From Tigriopus japonicus (taxonomy: Eukaryota > Arthropoda > Copepoda > Harpacticoida > Harpacticidae), in NCBI GenBank assembly GCA_010645155.1, contig CM021317.1:9308313-9372312 (forward strand): a DNA stretch of 64,000 bases. Direction: 5' to 3'. Below the pieces are notes generated by a model that searched no databases, was not told the DNA's origin, and saw nothing but the letters and a program-made list of their open reading frames with translations. The first letter of the stretch is position 1. Every line of letters begins with the position of its first letter. A program made the position numbers and the translations under genes. This document shows positions 24,401 through 38,700 of this stretch, piece after piece.

Positions 24401-27400
24401 CCAACTTTTATGGCCCAAAAGGAATCACGGGAGTTGAATTTTAATTCTTCTCCCTTAAGGCACGCCTTTTGACATGGGTTTACTTTGAGGGACACGAAAG
24501 GAGGGTTCCTTTTCTCGGGATCCAATATCTAGCTATCGGCAAAGTCTTGACCTAAATTACTACGGTACATTGATCCAGAGGGATAAGACCCCAGTTGTAT
24601 TATTGGATGGCCACTACAGGAACGGTTTCAATTAGAGACCAACAGGAAGCAATGACACGGATCTTTTTCTCGGCTGAGGAGTGTCTACACACATCGCGAC
24701 AAAAAGATCCTTTTTTCCACCAGCATTTCCTTGAAACTGCTTTTTATCGTTGCCAAAAGTGCCTTATAATGTAGTTTAAGAAACGTAAGGTGTGTGTACA
24801 TGCATTATCAATGAGGTAGAGAGGACTTAATTTAGCTACGCCGACCAGCCATTACGAAGACAAAAAAATGGCTCAAGCTAAAGCACATTTGATCTACATT
24901 AGACCGATATTATTAAATGCGATGACTCGATAATCGGTCCTCCGATTGTTATTTGGCCATTGCGGCCAGCCCCTCAAAATCACAAAAATATCGAGTGGTT
25001 TTGGAAGAGACACATCCACTTCACCCAATTCAAGGAGTGGGCCTTTCAATGAAAAGTCTGCCATTTGCTTCATATTTCACAATCTTTGCTCTTCATCTCT
25101 AAAAGGATGGAAGTCGTATTTGTCAAGAGTTTGGAGATTCAACTCCAGAAGGTGACTTGTGACGTTCGTCATGTTTCCCTTGATCGATTCTCCACATTAG
25201 GCATTCCTGGAAAAAAATAAGTCTGACGACGAGGACGACGCTCATTCCCGCCTCATTGATCGCTCTTCGCCCATCCTTATTTAAGTACACTGGGTATGCA
25301 AAAGTATGTGCGTACTAGTCTATACATACTGTAGATGGACGGATGGCGAAAGCTGGCGAATCCAAAGCGGCATCCGCGATCAATGAGGCACTTCCAATGC
25401 CTTTGAAAGTAGATGGTCATCATCACTTGAGCCATTAGCAGGGACACCATACGAGTGAGAAGAATCTGAGCAATTCGGCGAGCTAGTCTGAGAAACGCTT
25501 CAATGGATTCAGTAAACCGAACCGAAAGGATTACCAACCAAGTGGTTTCAAAGAGTTTGTCAAGTTGACTCAAAGCCGAAATGAGACAAACTTCAGTGGT
25601 TGAGGAAGATCCTAGTCTGTCCCTGCCAAGAGTTTATGTAAATGAGGCTGTGGTCGTCGGTCTGTCCTCCACACACAATTACGCCGTGGTCCTTGTTTGA
25701 GGGACATTCACGCCAGATTTTGGAACTGGGAACCACTTCTACATTGTGGACAAAGGAACAAATTAAGATGGGGTTTCCAATTAAAAATTTATGCCCGCTT
25801 TATGTCCAGGCGTTGGGTTTGGAACGCGTGGTTTCAGTTGAGGCACTTGATGAACATCGCTCAATCTTTTGGAAGGGTATCAGCTTCGAGGGTGACCAGC
25901 ATTTTTGCCAAGTTGCATTGCGTTTGCCAGCTTGTCGAGAAAATTTGAGCCCTTCTTTCTCCTTGGTCGAATCTTCGTTTCAGGGTAACATGGACGTCAG
26001 TTTTGGACTGGTTATTGGGGCGTACGAAAACGACGTCAAACACTGTCGAGAATAATGCATTTGATGCTCACTCCGACAGATGAGCAATTCATGCATGATC
26101 TTACCCGAACATCAATGTTTTCTTCTTGGTCGTAACCTAGTTCGGAACCAACAACCACGTGTTGATGGAGGACCAGGGCAATTTCAAAACAGACGGCCAG
26201 AGGGATCATCTTTTTTTCCTATGGACTCGAGTCATGTGGTCAGAAAAAGTTTCCAATGTGAAAATATCATCACCACTGTCTCCATTCTCAAGTGTGAGAC
26301 GCCATCCAAATTGACCGAATTTGAACATTCCTGACTGACGAGAAATCGCATCCGAAACTTCAATCAAAGCTCCTGTCACGATGCCAATAAATGATAGGGA
26401 AAAATTCGAAATCCCGCCCCAATCTAATAAGAGGAAGTACAGGGGTAATAATGACAGGAAGAGTGAGCAATTAACGAATTGCTTTCAGTCTGAATTCAGA
26501 GGACATGTAGTACCAACATCAATGCGCAAGTACACAACATCATTGAACAACGGAATCGGAAGTTGGGAGTATTGTTGTACTAGTAGTTGAGTTGAAAAAA
26601 TCCACATCAGAGCAGCCAGTAACCAACCAAATAATCCCTGAATGTGAGGATGAGAGAGATTTCTGAATGCGATTATCTACCAATGATCCAGATAACAATC
26701 GCATGCAATTCAAAAATCATCTCTGGGTGTTTCCATCAGAAGCCAGCGAAACGAGGGAGTTCCATTCACCGACACATAATTGCATTTATCCGCAGGTCGT
26801 TTGGCAGACTTTTGAGTTTTACCATTTTCTCTTGATATTTGACCGCTTCCAATGATTCCTGGAGGATATTTAACATTGCCCACAAATGAGTTTGTGTAAG
26901 TACTCAGGAATCGATTTCACTCTTCTTCGCCTTTTCAATATGTTAATGGCCAATCTCAACAAATGATAAACACAGGATCCATAAACCCTGACTAATCTGC
27001 ACAATTCACGCGACCTTGGCGATCAAACAGGAAGGCACCAATGTCATGAATGATGGAAACTTTCATGTTTGACATCCCACGAGACAATGAGGAAGCTTCA
27101 ACAATCTCCTAGTGTGTTTGTGCCTTGTAGTCTCAACAATTAATCACGCAAACCCTGCCCACCAAAGCCCATCATTATTCTATCATAGCCTGTTCAAACT
27201 TGGATTTCAATGAATTCCCACCACGTGTTTTTTTTGCCCAATCTAAGTTCTCTGAATCCAACTCATCGTCAAGATAAAAAAAAACTGAAAACGGCACTCT
27301 TTTTGTAACCAAAGGCATGGTTTGTGCGAAAAAATGGCCAGTGCCATCAAAATATCAGTCAAGGTAGTCAACACTACTGTGATAACCGAGTGTCTTTCAA

Positions 27401-30400
27401 AGGCATTTTTTACATGGCAATATTCATACGGGAATATGCTCATCCGTATTCGTATCTCATTCAATTTTTAAGGCTTCCTATGACAACTCACATCATTTAT
27501 CGCCACGAGCAATGACGAGCTTGCTGGGGAATTGACATTCCACGGGTTGCGTCCATGACCAAATATTGCTGTCCACGGTTTACCATCACTATTGTCCTTC
27601 TCTTACTCTCAGATGCTCTTTCAAGCTAATCTAAACATTCCAAAGCCTTTAAAGCGAGGATCTTCAAGACAGGTTTGTTTGACTCACGGATGGCCAACCA
27701 GTATGACCCCGATCAGTTCAGGTATTGAGCGAGGTGGAACTTGTGAATGAAAACAGGTTCATAAACTCGAGATGGTCGGATCAAAATGGGATGGATCTCA
27801 TGGCCCAACTTGCAATTTTTCACGGACCGTTTTCGAGTTTCTCTTCAGGGCTGATTTTCCGGCCATTAAGTATGGACATTGGTGGCTGGCAGAAAGGTAT
27901 CTTTGCATTTGCACGATTTTTTGCGGCACCCTGTTGTGAAGCATCGTGGCTTGAATAGTTTCTGCACATCTTCTAAAGTTCAAGAACAGGTACGGTCTAT
28001 TAATGAAACAAAAATGAGTATTTGTCTTGGCAGAGGACCTTGCGCGATGCATTTAACGGCCAATGGAAAAAACGAGAGTGATTACAACAATCTCTTCAAC
28101 TTTAAGAGTTTAACCCAGTCAACCGTGACCCTCACTCGCCAACAGTGAGTGCAAACTAAAAGTGGATGGATGCTTTTACATCTCGAGCTAGCTCTCAAGA
28201 TTTTCGAGAGACGTCAATCAACGTTTTGAAACAAATGTTAGATGAACACATCGGTCTCGGTTTTTCTTTCTCCATTCACGACTTTTACTCCATTTCTTTC
28301 CGCTTTAAGGGAAGCAATGGATTTCCGCGTCAGCTGTGGGGAGAAAATCTACCAACCAACGCCAACCAAGAAGTCGGTACAAAGCTCACCACAAACCTTG
28401 TCCGGAAATCAATCATTGGCAAGCTGTGGATTGAACAACTCGTCCACACCAACCAACTCCACTAAGACTTGGGTCATCTTCACGGTTGGCTTTATGTTTT
28501 TGCATGACCAGGCGCCATTGGAAATACGTATCTTGGCCGGTTCATTTTCAATCGGTTGGATCAGGGAATCAGAACCATACACTTGTTGCCCCCTTGGCCA
28601 AGGAAACAATCCTCTAGAACACATGTACACAGTACATACACCGATACACATCACATGGCTCTTGGAAGCAGTAAGAGGGAGAAAACTTCCATGCTGTTGT
28701 CATGAAGATGCCGAAAACCAGAAGATTACCAGGCCAGATCTGCCAGATCCTCAAGCCTACAACAAATTGGACTCATCAACGTGGGAGAGAATTTGAGAGT
28801 GATACCCCAGCCCAAAACCCAATTTGTCAAATATTGTGGTGAAGCAGTGCTCTTGTTGTTTCATTATTGTTGAGTCATATTGATTCATATGAAGATAGAA
28901 ACTGAAAGCTATTAGTAAGAGAAGTCACTCACGCCCGCCTATCTTCATGATTTTCTTTTTCATTCAGAACTGCTTGAATATGGGATTTTATGATAGACGT
29001 ACAGTAATTGTACTTTATTGGCACCGAGCTTCAACCAATCTCTTGAAAGGTTTGTAAAGAAACTCCCCTCTTTCTTTCTTTCTTTCTTTCTTTCGAAGCT
29101 CTCTTTCAAATTGATCGACCAAACTCTGGCTGGAAGCGTTTTTTGCTTGACAATGCAATCGACGTGCTCGTTGCCACTTTCAAAGCTTTTACCACCCAGC
29201 GTTGTCAGTTTTTCTTCGTTAAAAAGTCTAGCTTTCCTCACGAGCGAATGAAAATGATCAGGACAATAACAAAAACTCGGTGAAAAATGTACATCAAAAT
29301 CGTTACATGGGTGAAAAGAGTCATCGGAACGCGACGTCAAAGCGGTCCACGTTTGTTAAAGATCTTGTTCTAGGAACGTAAGAGCATGAATGAAAGCCTT
29401 CAGTGACTATTTTTGACGAACGGCTTGATATGGACTCTGGAAAAGGGCCTCAAAATAAATCAACTTTTGAACCTTGGCATGAATTATGACCCAATGAAAC
29501 TGTTCCGAATTGACAAAGATAAATTACTGATGAACGTGGGTGGTTTTAACCCACATTTCGTTCGGAATCTTCATTCTGGCAGAATGGCCATAAAATACAG
29601 ATTAAGAATCATGGCAGAGTCATGCACATTACAAATCGAGAACATTTCAAGTCTCGTTGTCATTCCAAGCCAAATCAACTAACAGCAAACCTCGTCATCC
29701 AATGTCTTTTCAATTCAAATTTCTTCTCTTCAGCAAATCAGAGACCCAAACGAAAAAAACAAACTCTAATGAGCCAACTCCAAGATGCAACTACAGATGA
29801 AAACAGGTTGGAATCTCTACGATCAACAATGATCAAAAAGGTTCTTGACTTATGGTGGACAACAAAAAAAAACCTCTTTTCTCTATTTTGTTAACACTAT
29901 TGAAGCAGGGTTGTGGTCGATCGGTCAGTGCATCTTTCCAAGCGAGATCTCTTCATAACGGTGGGTTCAACGATCGAGTGGAAAATCGCTGGCGTTTGTG
30001 GTCTCTTCTTACGTCATCAAGTTTCTTTGTTGAAACACTACAGGCAATCTTTCGAGTCTGTTTTGCTCTCCAATTTACATTGCACAACGTTCTTATCCAA
30101 GGATGTCTGTTGTTCATTTTAGGGTTTTAAGGAAGGTGGCTCACATCGTGGATATCAAACATCTCAAAAGAGGCTATTGATCATCTGCTCGAAAATACAA
30201 TACGTCATTCTTTATTCGCCAACCTACATGGTCATCATTATCATCAATATCATCATCTTCATGAAGCCACGTAATGGAAGCTATATTGGACCCTTTGATA
30301 TGGGGCAGTTCCCTGGTGGTGGGTTTGACCCATCCATATCATAAATGATCGATTTGAACACCCTGAGGATCCCGAGATCCAAGTTTGAGCCAATCTCTTT

Positions 30401-33400
30401 GGCCTTGATTGCGATCTCGATACATCATCCATCGAATTATTCAATCTTTGGTCTGATAGAGCTCGCACATTTCAAGGACATTGATTGCTTCTAGTTCTTC
30501 CTTCTCGGGATGAAGATGGCCATTGTGTGGTCAAAGTACTCTCGAGGACACTAATGTTGTTGAAGGACTAATAGCCAATCATTAGTCGTCAAATATTATG
30601 GCTTGTTCATGGTTGGGATTGCAAAGACCGGCATTGAAAAAAAATCAAGTCGTTGACTTTCTTGATCCAATGCAAGTTTATATCCATGCCAAACTTGAGT
30701 TAGCCTTGACAAACATACTCATCAGTCGCTGATCTTGAACCCCCTCAATTCCCACGATTTCATGGTTGAAATGTGCCAAAGCACATTAACATTTGATATG
30801 AACGGAATCGGAGGCTTTCTTCTCCACACCTCCACAAGGAATTTAGATTTAATATTCCACTTCACCTGAGTTCTCAGTGGTCCTGCTAACCCATATCCAT
30901 TTTCATGCGAAGAACTGGCTCATCTCATTTAGAAAACTTGGTTCAAGCTGACACATAACTCGTCCAGAGCTTGATGATCATGCATGCCTCTCCAGAGACG
31001 ATGTTGACTAATTGAACGCGCTTCCAATTGATCGTCTGACGTGCCACCTATTCCACCAGAGTAAAAAGATCTCTTTTCATATGTTATTTTCTGTGAGAAA
31101 ACAAATGACTTCTGTGGAACCAATGGCAGCCGTTTCTCTGAACCGGCAAATTGAACCGGCAACACTTTCAAACTTGACTCTGGGTGTCCATCAGACTGAC
31201 TCAAATTGAAGTGATTTCACTTTTTCTCTCCATCTCTCGGATGAGGTAAAACTGCTTTTGTTGCACTCAGTTGCCTTAAAAATAGGCTGCTGTGTTCTGA
31301 TTATCAATCCATCATCATTGAACTAATGAGATGATTTGTGCCGCAAAAGCTTGCTAAGTTTTTACCACAACGTGGAGTCTCGACCGAGTAGTTTTAAAAT
31401 TTCGACGAATTTTATCTGAAGACCATAAAATATTTATTTTAACAAAAAAGCAACTAACATGCAGGAACCGAATTGTCTCAACCTGCAGTGATAGCATGGC
31501 ATTGAAATTTGATTATACACAATTAGCGCAATATCATGACGAAAAATATGGTTATTAAAGTTGATCGAGTGTGGAAAAATGTTTTTTCAAACATCGTGCA
31601 AGTCAAATGCGATATCGTGACGAGATTTCGGGGTCAATAAGTCTGAAGGACTAAAAATGGAGTCAAAATCTCCAAGGTTTGGGTGATTTAAGTTATTCGA
31701 AAACCTATCATTAATTCAACTTCAACTTTTCGGATACAAATTACTGCTTTACCAAAATTGCAAAAATAATGTTTGCGTTCTCTTCCCCTGATATTTTCAA
31801 AGGGTGACGAGCAGAAATATCTCACCCCTTTCTTCGCCCCTTAATTTTATGTATCCAGAACATTCATTCACGCTTTAACACTAAGATTAACTAGTGAGCA
31901 CGTTTCTAGAATGGCTCTTAAGCTTCTAAATAATTCACGTCGAATGCACGGCGAAGAAAGAATACCGCAAATTCAAGAACCCGCACCTTTCTTTGTTGGA
32001 CTTTTGAAGCGAAAAACAAGCAAGTTCGACTTTCATGATCACTCCCTGAGAACACAGATAAATCAAAATTCCCGTGGCAATTACACCGATTTAGAGAGAG
32101 TCGATTGGCATTCTTCTCTCGTCTCAAGCTTTCGGTGGCATCTTCCAAAGATGTCAACATCATCACTTGCAACCATAGCAGAAGCAATGAATGGTTTCAT
32201 TCGCGATCTCTATCCAAAGAAGACGGCTAATGCTACGAAGTGCTATTTCAGGATTTCAGGGCTTTACTAGGCTTTAGTAACCCATTCAGGCGTTTCTGAC
32301 TAATCTCTAAATAGTTCCCAGGCAGACCTTGAGTGAAGGAAAAACAGAAAACAAAAGGAAACCCAGCCATATTATTCTAGAATAAACGAAAACAGCTCGC
32401 ATGACAAAACCTCTCGAGATGGACTAGATAAATAAAAAGGACGGAAATATGGTCAACTGTGACGATGATGGTTGGCTTGGTTTAAGGTCATCATCGAAGA
32501 TCCAAGAAAGAAGATGATGCCGCACGGAAGACCAATTCAATCTTTGTCCAAGTACGATTTTGGCCGTTCTTGGACGTTCAAACGCATCGAGAGGCAATTT
32601 CAAGGTATCTTATGTGAAGATTGCTGCCTTGAAATTAGACATGCATAAACGCAATCGCCAATTGAATATGTCAAATCGAAAACGATTCAAGAAAAGGGAA
32701 GCGATTTTTTTTCCTCGTCACCTTGAATATAGTCGGGCCAAGTGTCCAAAAATGCAAAAGTTCTCAGGGAAATCTGAAAACGTTGGTTTTGCGGTAATTA
32801 ATCTCGAGACCAGTCCTTTCCTTGGCACCATCGCTAAAGCCATCTTCACTTTGAAATCAACATATTAAACATCCATCCCTATTTACAGGGACTTCTATGC
32901 AGAGAACACCCCCTTCATTGAAACGAGGATGACGCAAGTTCAAGTCTCTTTCAGAACTTCTCCATTCAACTATTGAGTGATCACTGGATCTCATAGACAG
33001 ATTTCTCAAAGGCAACGACCCCTAGAACTTATACTCTTGAATGGCGGCAAATTGTGAATGAAGATGCATTCCTTACGGAAAAGAGACTAATCTTGACAAA
33101 GTTTTCTCAAAGTTCAAGTCCAGTTAGCTTTGGCCAATTAAAGCTCCACTTAGAGCAACTCGCTTTCCACCAAATTATGAAAGAATCCAGAGTAATAAGG
33201 ATTCAATCTCAGGTGGTTTGTATTATGTGCTTCTTGATATGTTATTTAGAAACTGCAAAATCAATCGTGTCAAGTCCAGATGTTGGGAAATTGAGAGCTT
33301 TTTGAATCAAAAAATGAGAATGGCCTCTCCAACTGTTTCACTCCAAGAATTGGATCAAAACATTTGGGATTAAAAAGAACCGTCTTACCTTTTTAAATCG

Positions 33401-33946
33401 TGAAGTTTATTCACCAATGGAAGCGGATATCAAAGGTTCCGGGCACGAAAAGTGATCCGATGACGGGACAACAGTATTGAATTACCTATTTTTAGTCGTC
33501 CTGTGCCAATGTAAATCGATACTTTTTCACTTGGTTCGTTCGCTTGTTGCCTGACGAGGCAAACTAACTAACGTCAGACCACGATTGGCCAAGTTGGACA
33601 ATAACACGGTAGTAAGTAGAGTAGAGACGTCCTTTACTTTTTGCCGGTCTAATCAGTGAAACCTCTCAAATTTCCTCACTGACTGACTTGGCCAAGTCAG
33701 TAAAACTCCGATTTCCACCAAAATATGTTCATTCAACAAGGCTCACACCATTTTCCAATCACTTTGAGGTTGTGGGTTTTGCCCCAAGGGCTCAGAGAGC
33801 AATGTCCAAACGATCACTTTTCAAGTCTTGATATGTTGTGTTTTTGGAAGTTTCAAGTATCAACCAACCAACCAAGCCGAGCCAAGTAATTGCACCTTTC
33901 TTCTTCTTCCAAGTCCTCTTCCAGTTTGACTTGAGAAAGTCTGCTG
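12448..33946. other. about 21.5 kb without recognisable genes, transposon-poor
   Basis: Apart from 5' UTR and promoter of the GalNAc-transferase at the left edge, I recognise no exon, RNA gene or element with clear ends. The longest open frames (for example 28242-28796 + and 25642-26055 +) show no domain, no biased codon pattern and no supporting splice sites. A (TTTC)n tract lies at 29070-29094. Unlike both flanks, no element with inverted ends and target duplications was found. It could be a large intron, intergenic regulatory DNA or hold lineage-specific genes that I cannot see. Confidence 0.5.
29070..29094. repeat. (TTTC)n microsatellite
   Basis: About six uninterrupted copies of the tetranucleotide tttc. 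Confidence 0.9.
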
Positions 33947-34370
33947 TTGTCCGTATGTAGCCAAAGGTCTCCCACTCCACTACTGAATCATTTCCGTCAC
34001 CGTGAGGTTCACAAGAAGACTCTTTTGCCGTGCATGGACCTCCAACGTGAAGTAAGCCGATCGAGAGAAGGGACTTACTTGCTTGCTTATTCGTCTTCTC
34101 CTCCTCCTTCTCTACTTCTCCTTCCTTCTTCCTCCCGTTCGTCGGTGTCTCTCTCTCTCTCTCTCTTTCGGATTGAGTGTCTTCTTCACGCTTTTGGCAC
34201 TCTTTTGGTTGGTTGGTTGGTGTTGCCTTGTTCTTCTTCTTCTTCCACACACGTGAAGCGCTCTTGGCGCTCACGCTTGAGTCTCGAGACCTGTTTGGCC
34301 CACTTTGGTCACTTACTCACACTCTCGGCGTTCTGTTCTCCATGGGATCCCCATGCAGAGGCGTCCAAAA
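33947..34370. promoter_or_regulatory. pyrimidine-rich tract with (TC)10, possible promoter/5' UTR
   Basis: The plus strand is strongly pyrimidine-biased (cttctcctcctccttctcta and similar), with (TC)n at 34148-34167 and cttcttcttcttcc at about 34231. TTGG repeats at 34206-34217 face CCAA repeats at about 33862-33873. GA/CT tracts are known binding sites of GAGA-type factors in arthropod promoters, and such composition is common in 5' UTRs. No start codon with a recognisable protein follows, so the assignment is tentative. Long open frames across it on both strands are products of the repeat composition. Confidence 0.35.
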
Positions 34371-35732
34371 AGGTACTGGGTATATGTATGTGTACGTGGG
34401 CCTTTTTCCCCTTGTAGTATTTTGACACTGCCCCAGTGCTCGACGGTAACGTTGGATGGAGCTGATTCTAAAAGATGGCATGCACTTCCAAACAGACCAC
34501 GATTGGGAAAAAGATGAACATTAAAAGAAGACGTCCGTTCAAAAATGGGGAAGGGTAATGGAGCCAGATTGACAAAAATGGGCCAAATTTAATCAGCAGA
34601 TCACGACATCTTCAACCAGTTAGAACGTCTTTTTACCATGAGGGAAAACTCAAACTATAAAGAAGGATAGGCAAATTCGTATTGGACACAGTGCCCATAA
34701 ATTCAAGCAGCAAGGATCGGCTAAATCCTACACGTCGATGAGAATTTTTTTTACACCACTCCAAAGGAATTCAAGGTCAAATAAAGACAAGAAACCCTTT
34801 TTGACAAAGTAACCACTACCCCACATAATAAATTTGGAATCTTGAAACATGATCAGTGCGTGACAAAGTTAATGGCAAAATAACATTTAGCGGTCAGACA
34901 TTACCTTAAATGAAAATGTCCATACAAAAATACAAATAAGTACAATCAAAACTAGATTTAGGAATACTAGAAAATAGCACGTTTCTTGATATGAGGCTTG
35001 AGATTTGCCATTTACCAAAAAATTTAAATTCTTGATTTTACAAGAACCCTCGATAAAAGAATAATCTTATTTCTGGTCAATTTTTATCAACCTTTGATTG
35101 AACACTCCTAAAGAAGGTGAAAAGAGTATTCGATATATTTTCATGTAAAATAGGCTTATCACTACCTAAAATAGAATCAGTTCTCTTGCTACGGGTGGTC
35201 ATAATATGAAATTGAATGCGAGAGTTATTCTTATTTCAAGAGACGTGTTCGTACTTTTTACTAAAAAGTATTCACATTTTAAGAGAGTCTTATATCTAGC
35301 TTTTCCAACTTGCTGGTTCCATTTTGATGGTCAGAGGACAAACCATTTCTTATCCAGCCTAAGGCTTTAACTGATATTGAAGTTTATTCACTCTGAGTAG
35401 CTTCAGAAATATTTCGTCTACGGGCGATGGAACGGCCCCATAGGACGGACTTTTTATTTTTTAAACATTTTTTTTTCCTTGTCAACTTCAAGCCAACTTA
35501 TTCTCGTAGAAAGATTGTATGTCAAGCAAGAGCTCCCCAAAAAGGGCATGTCTGAAAATGGAGATTCACTCTCATCTACAAAATATTATGGACAGGGTGA
35601 TTCTTCTTTTTTTCTTTCATATTCTGGTGAGAAAGGCTGCAAAAGAACGTCTCCCGTTTGACAGGTATTGTGGAAAGGCAAGTACTGCATTCTTTTAGTC
35701 TGATTTAGAAGGACCATTGAATACGGTTCAAA
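34371..35732. other. intergenic, upstream of CLUAP1
   Basis: AT-rich sequence with no recognised gene. Its right end is the presumed promoter and 5' UTR of CLUAP1. Confidence 0.4.
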
Positions 35733-38700
35733 ATGGCCTTTCGAGATCTGCGGAGCTTGACCGAAATGATGAGAGCCTTGGGCTATCCCCGATTGATATC
35801 CCTAGAGAACTTTCGACAACCCAATTTCCAGTTGGTGGCCGAGATGCTATCTTGGTTGGTAAAACGCTTCGAGCCAACGTCGGATCTGCCCACAGAAATC
35901 GATTCGGAACAAGTAAGAGCAGGCCGAGTATTTTCTTATTTCCGTGGACAACTCTTTCCGTACGTACGTCCCCTGATATATATATGTGTGTTCTCGTCTT
36001 TAGGACAGAGTCATCTTCATTCGATCCGTTGTACAGTTTATGGCCTCAAAAGCTCACATCAAACTTCACGCCAAGAAACTCTACCAAGCAGACGGTCATT
36101 CCGTCAAGGAAGTGATCAAGGTTGCCTCCGTTCTCTATGACGCCATGAAACTGAACATCACGGACAATTCCAACGACAATGAGGTAAATGACAGAATCCT
36201 GTCGTGGGGGGAGGGAGCCTAGGTTTTAGTTTATGTACAATGTGGATGTGTCGCCAAGACGTTAATCCTGGAAACAATCAAAGTACGGCTGTCAGATGAA
36301 TGGTGCTCATTCGCGAATTGTTCGCCATATTGCTCCTACGTACATACAGCATCATTGTTTTAACCCGGATTGAAAGCGAATGCTGAAGTTATTTCCTCAT
36401 TTTTGTTGGTCAGTTTTCCACGTCAACCAAAAGAATTGGCATGGCAACTAATGGAATGGGTTGAGAGATTTGAACTTTAACAACTTAACTTTTAAGCCTA
36501 TCAGTTTCATTAGATCAGACTTCATTAGTCTTGGTAAGGGCAAAAAGATGAATAATAATGGTCTACCATCTTGTAAAAAAAAGACACCAAAAATTGCAAA
36601 ATTCCCTAGAAGGCCTCCAAAAGTGACCGAGTCGAGGTCATGCCACAAATAAACTATCTATAGACGGGCATAAGGTGCAAATACATTTTAGCCGATTTTA
36701 AACACTTTTAGTTGCACTTATTGCTAGCTTTTCATGTACTTATTGTCCGTCTCTGAAAACAAGTAAAGGGGGGGGGGCAAATATGAGCTTTTTGGAGACC
36801 AAAAATAAGTATTTATTCTTTTGGTTGTAAAAATTGCGTGTTTTGTGATAAAAAGTGGGAAATATGTGATTTTTAGATAGTTAGATACTGCCTGACATTA
36901 TGTATTTTTAGGATTTGCCTATCATAAATCCCTTTTTTCTAAGCAGGATTTAGCCAAACAGCTTTAAAATATCATTATTGTAAGTTTCATGGCATTTTCA
37001 AACAACTTTTCAAAGAAACATTATTTTTTGGTTAGGCTGATTCTTAAACAAGCACAATTCACAATTTTTGTGCAAAGTTTAGTTTTTGAAGAATTTTGAC
37101 TCGACGAACAATATCAAGTAAATGTTGCCTCTGCTATTGTATTGATTATTGAAGATGAAACAAGTAATAGTTCCTTACCCTGGTAACACTAGACCAGAAT
37201 TGATCAATCCATGTTAGAAGCTTCAAATTTTGCTTTAAAACCGCAGGCTGTAGACTGCCTTCTAGAATTAAGGGATAAAACAATTTGAAAAACGTTGCTT
37301 TCTAAATGTTGCCAACGCAGGAAATTTGCCATAATGTTTGAAGAATAATTACTCTGCACCAAAAAAGTCAAAACAGATTTTTTTTTCCAAATTATCAATC
37401 ATTTTTGGGGGACATTTGCCCCAAAAAATGCCCTTTTAGGTGAAAAAATATTATTTTGGATGTTTTCACATAACCTCCCAGCCTTTAAGAGTAAGGAAAA
37501 GCATCTATTAACAAATTTGCAAATAAATTTCGTTGCTATATTTGAGCATTGGATTTCCTTCAGTCTGCAGAGTTTATAGTTTACCGTATAAGCCATAGTA
37601 AAATTGATGGCAAAATTAAATTAAAAAAGGAGTGAGGTCTCAAGAAACTGTGAAAAAGAGAAAAAGGCGTAGAAGTGCTCCCTTAATCAGACCATATCCT
37701 AGTGCACTCAAGAGCAAGATTAATTTGAATTAAGATTGATTTTATTTTGAAACATCGGTAGAAGGTTCAGTAGCCCACAACTTAACGATCAAAAAGAGCT
37801 TTGGGCCCACTAGTACATTACTATCCATGGCTCGCAGACCTTCCGTTTTAGACTTGTCCCTGGTTCTTTTTGTAGGATTCCAGCCATTTGCCTACTTTTG
37901 ATATTGGCTCGAAAGTCATGGAGTTGAAGCAAACCCGCCAACTTGGCACTCAGATCACCACAAAAGGAGCCACTCTCTACGATCTCTTGGGAAAAGAAGT
38001 GGAGCTCCGAGAGAGGCGGTCCAATGTCCTGGCACGACAACTCGAGATCACCGATGTTGAACAGGCCCTAAAGGCATCACTCAAGTCATTGAATGAGGAT
38101 ATTAAGGCGAGTATTTGCTTGGCTTTTTCCCCGATTGTAAAATGCGGAAACAACGAAGAAATAAAAGAGAGAGAAAGTCATTTTTTCCATCCAAAGGTCA
38201 TTTGTTTTGTCTTTAAGTACGTACGTATGCTTCAACCATACTTCATCAATTGGATTCTACCCTTTTTGGGGCTTTTGTATTGTATTGTTGGATGATCACG
38301 ATGAAATTTTTCAGCAAAAATATCAAACTAACCAAATGTTTACATTTTCTAAGTTTTACTTTCTTCAAAGAATATCCTGACGAAAACGTTAAAAAACTAG
38401 GTCAAAGCGTTGTATTTTGTGACAAAACGAACATTAACAAATACTCCATGACATACTTTATATTTATTTAATATTATTGCATCAGATTTAAAATTGCCAA
38501 AGTTTTAGTAATTAGAGGAATGTCCAAAACGCAAATTTCAAGCATCCAAGGTTAACTTTTGATTGTGGACCATTCCCTACTATTTTTGCATGCTTTCTTA
38601 ACATTGAGCAACATTGATTACAACCTGTTTCTTTTTGAGCGGCAAATTTAAATTTCTTTTTAAAATTTAGGCAACTAACCATAACATTGAAAACGTGGCT

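Noticed and set aside
25642..26055. 137-codon plus-strand open frame
   Set aside because: No recognisable motif, and an overlapping frame is also open; looks like chance.
28242..28796. 184-codon plus-strand open frame
   Set aside because: No start context, domain, signal or splice support; overlapping frames on the other strand are equally open.
31911..32270. 119-codon plus-strand open frame
   Set aside because: No family resemblance or flanking exons found; kept out as unsupported.
33792..34274. 160-codon minus-strand open frame rich in E, R, K
   Set aside because: It is the complement of the pyrimidine-rich repeat tract; repeat composition alone keeps the frame open, and no domain is seen.
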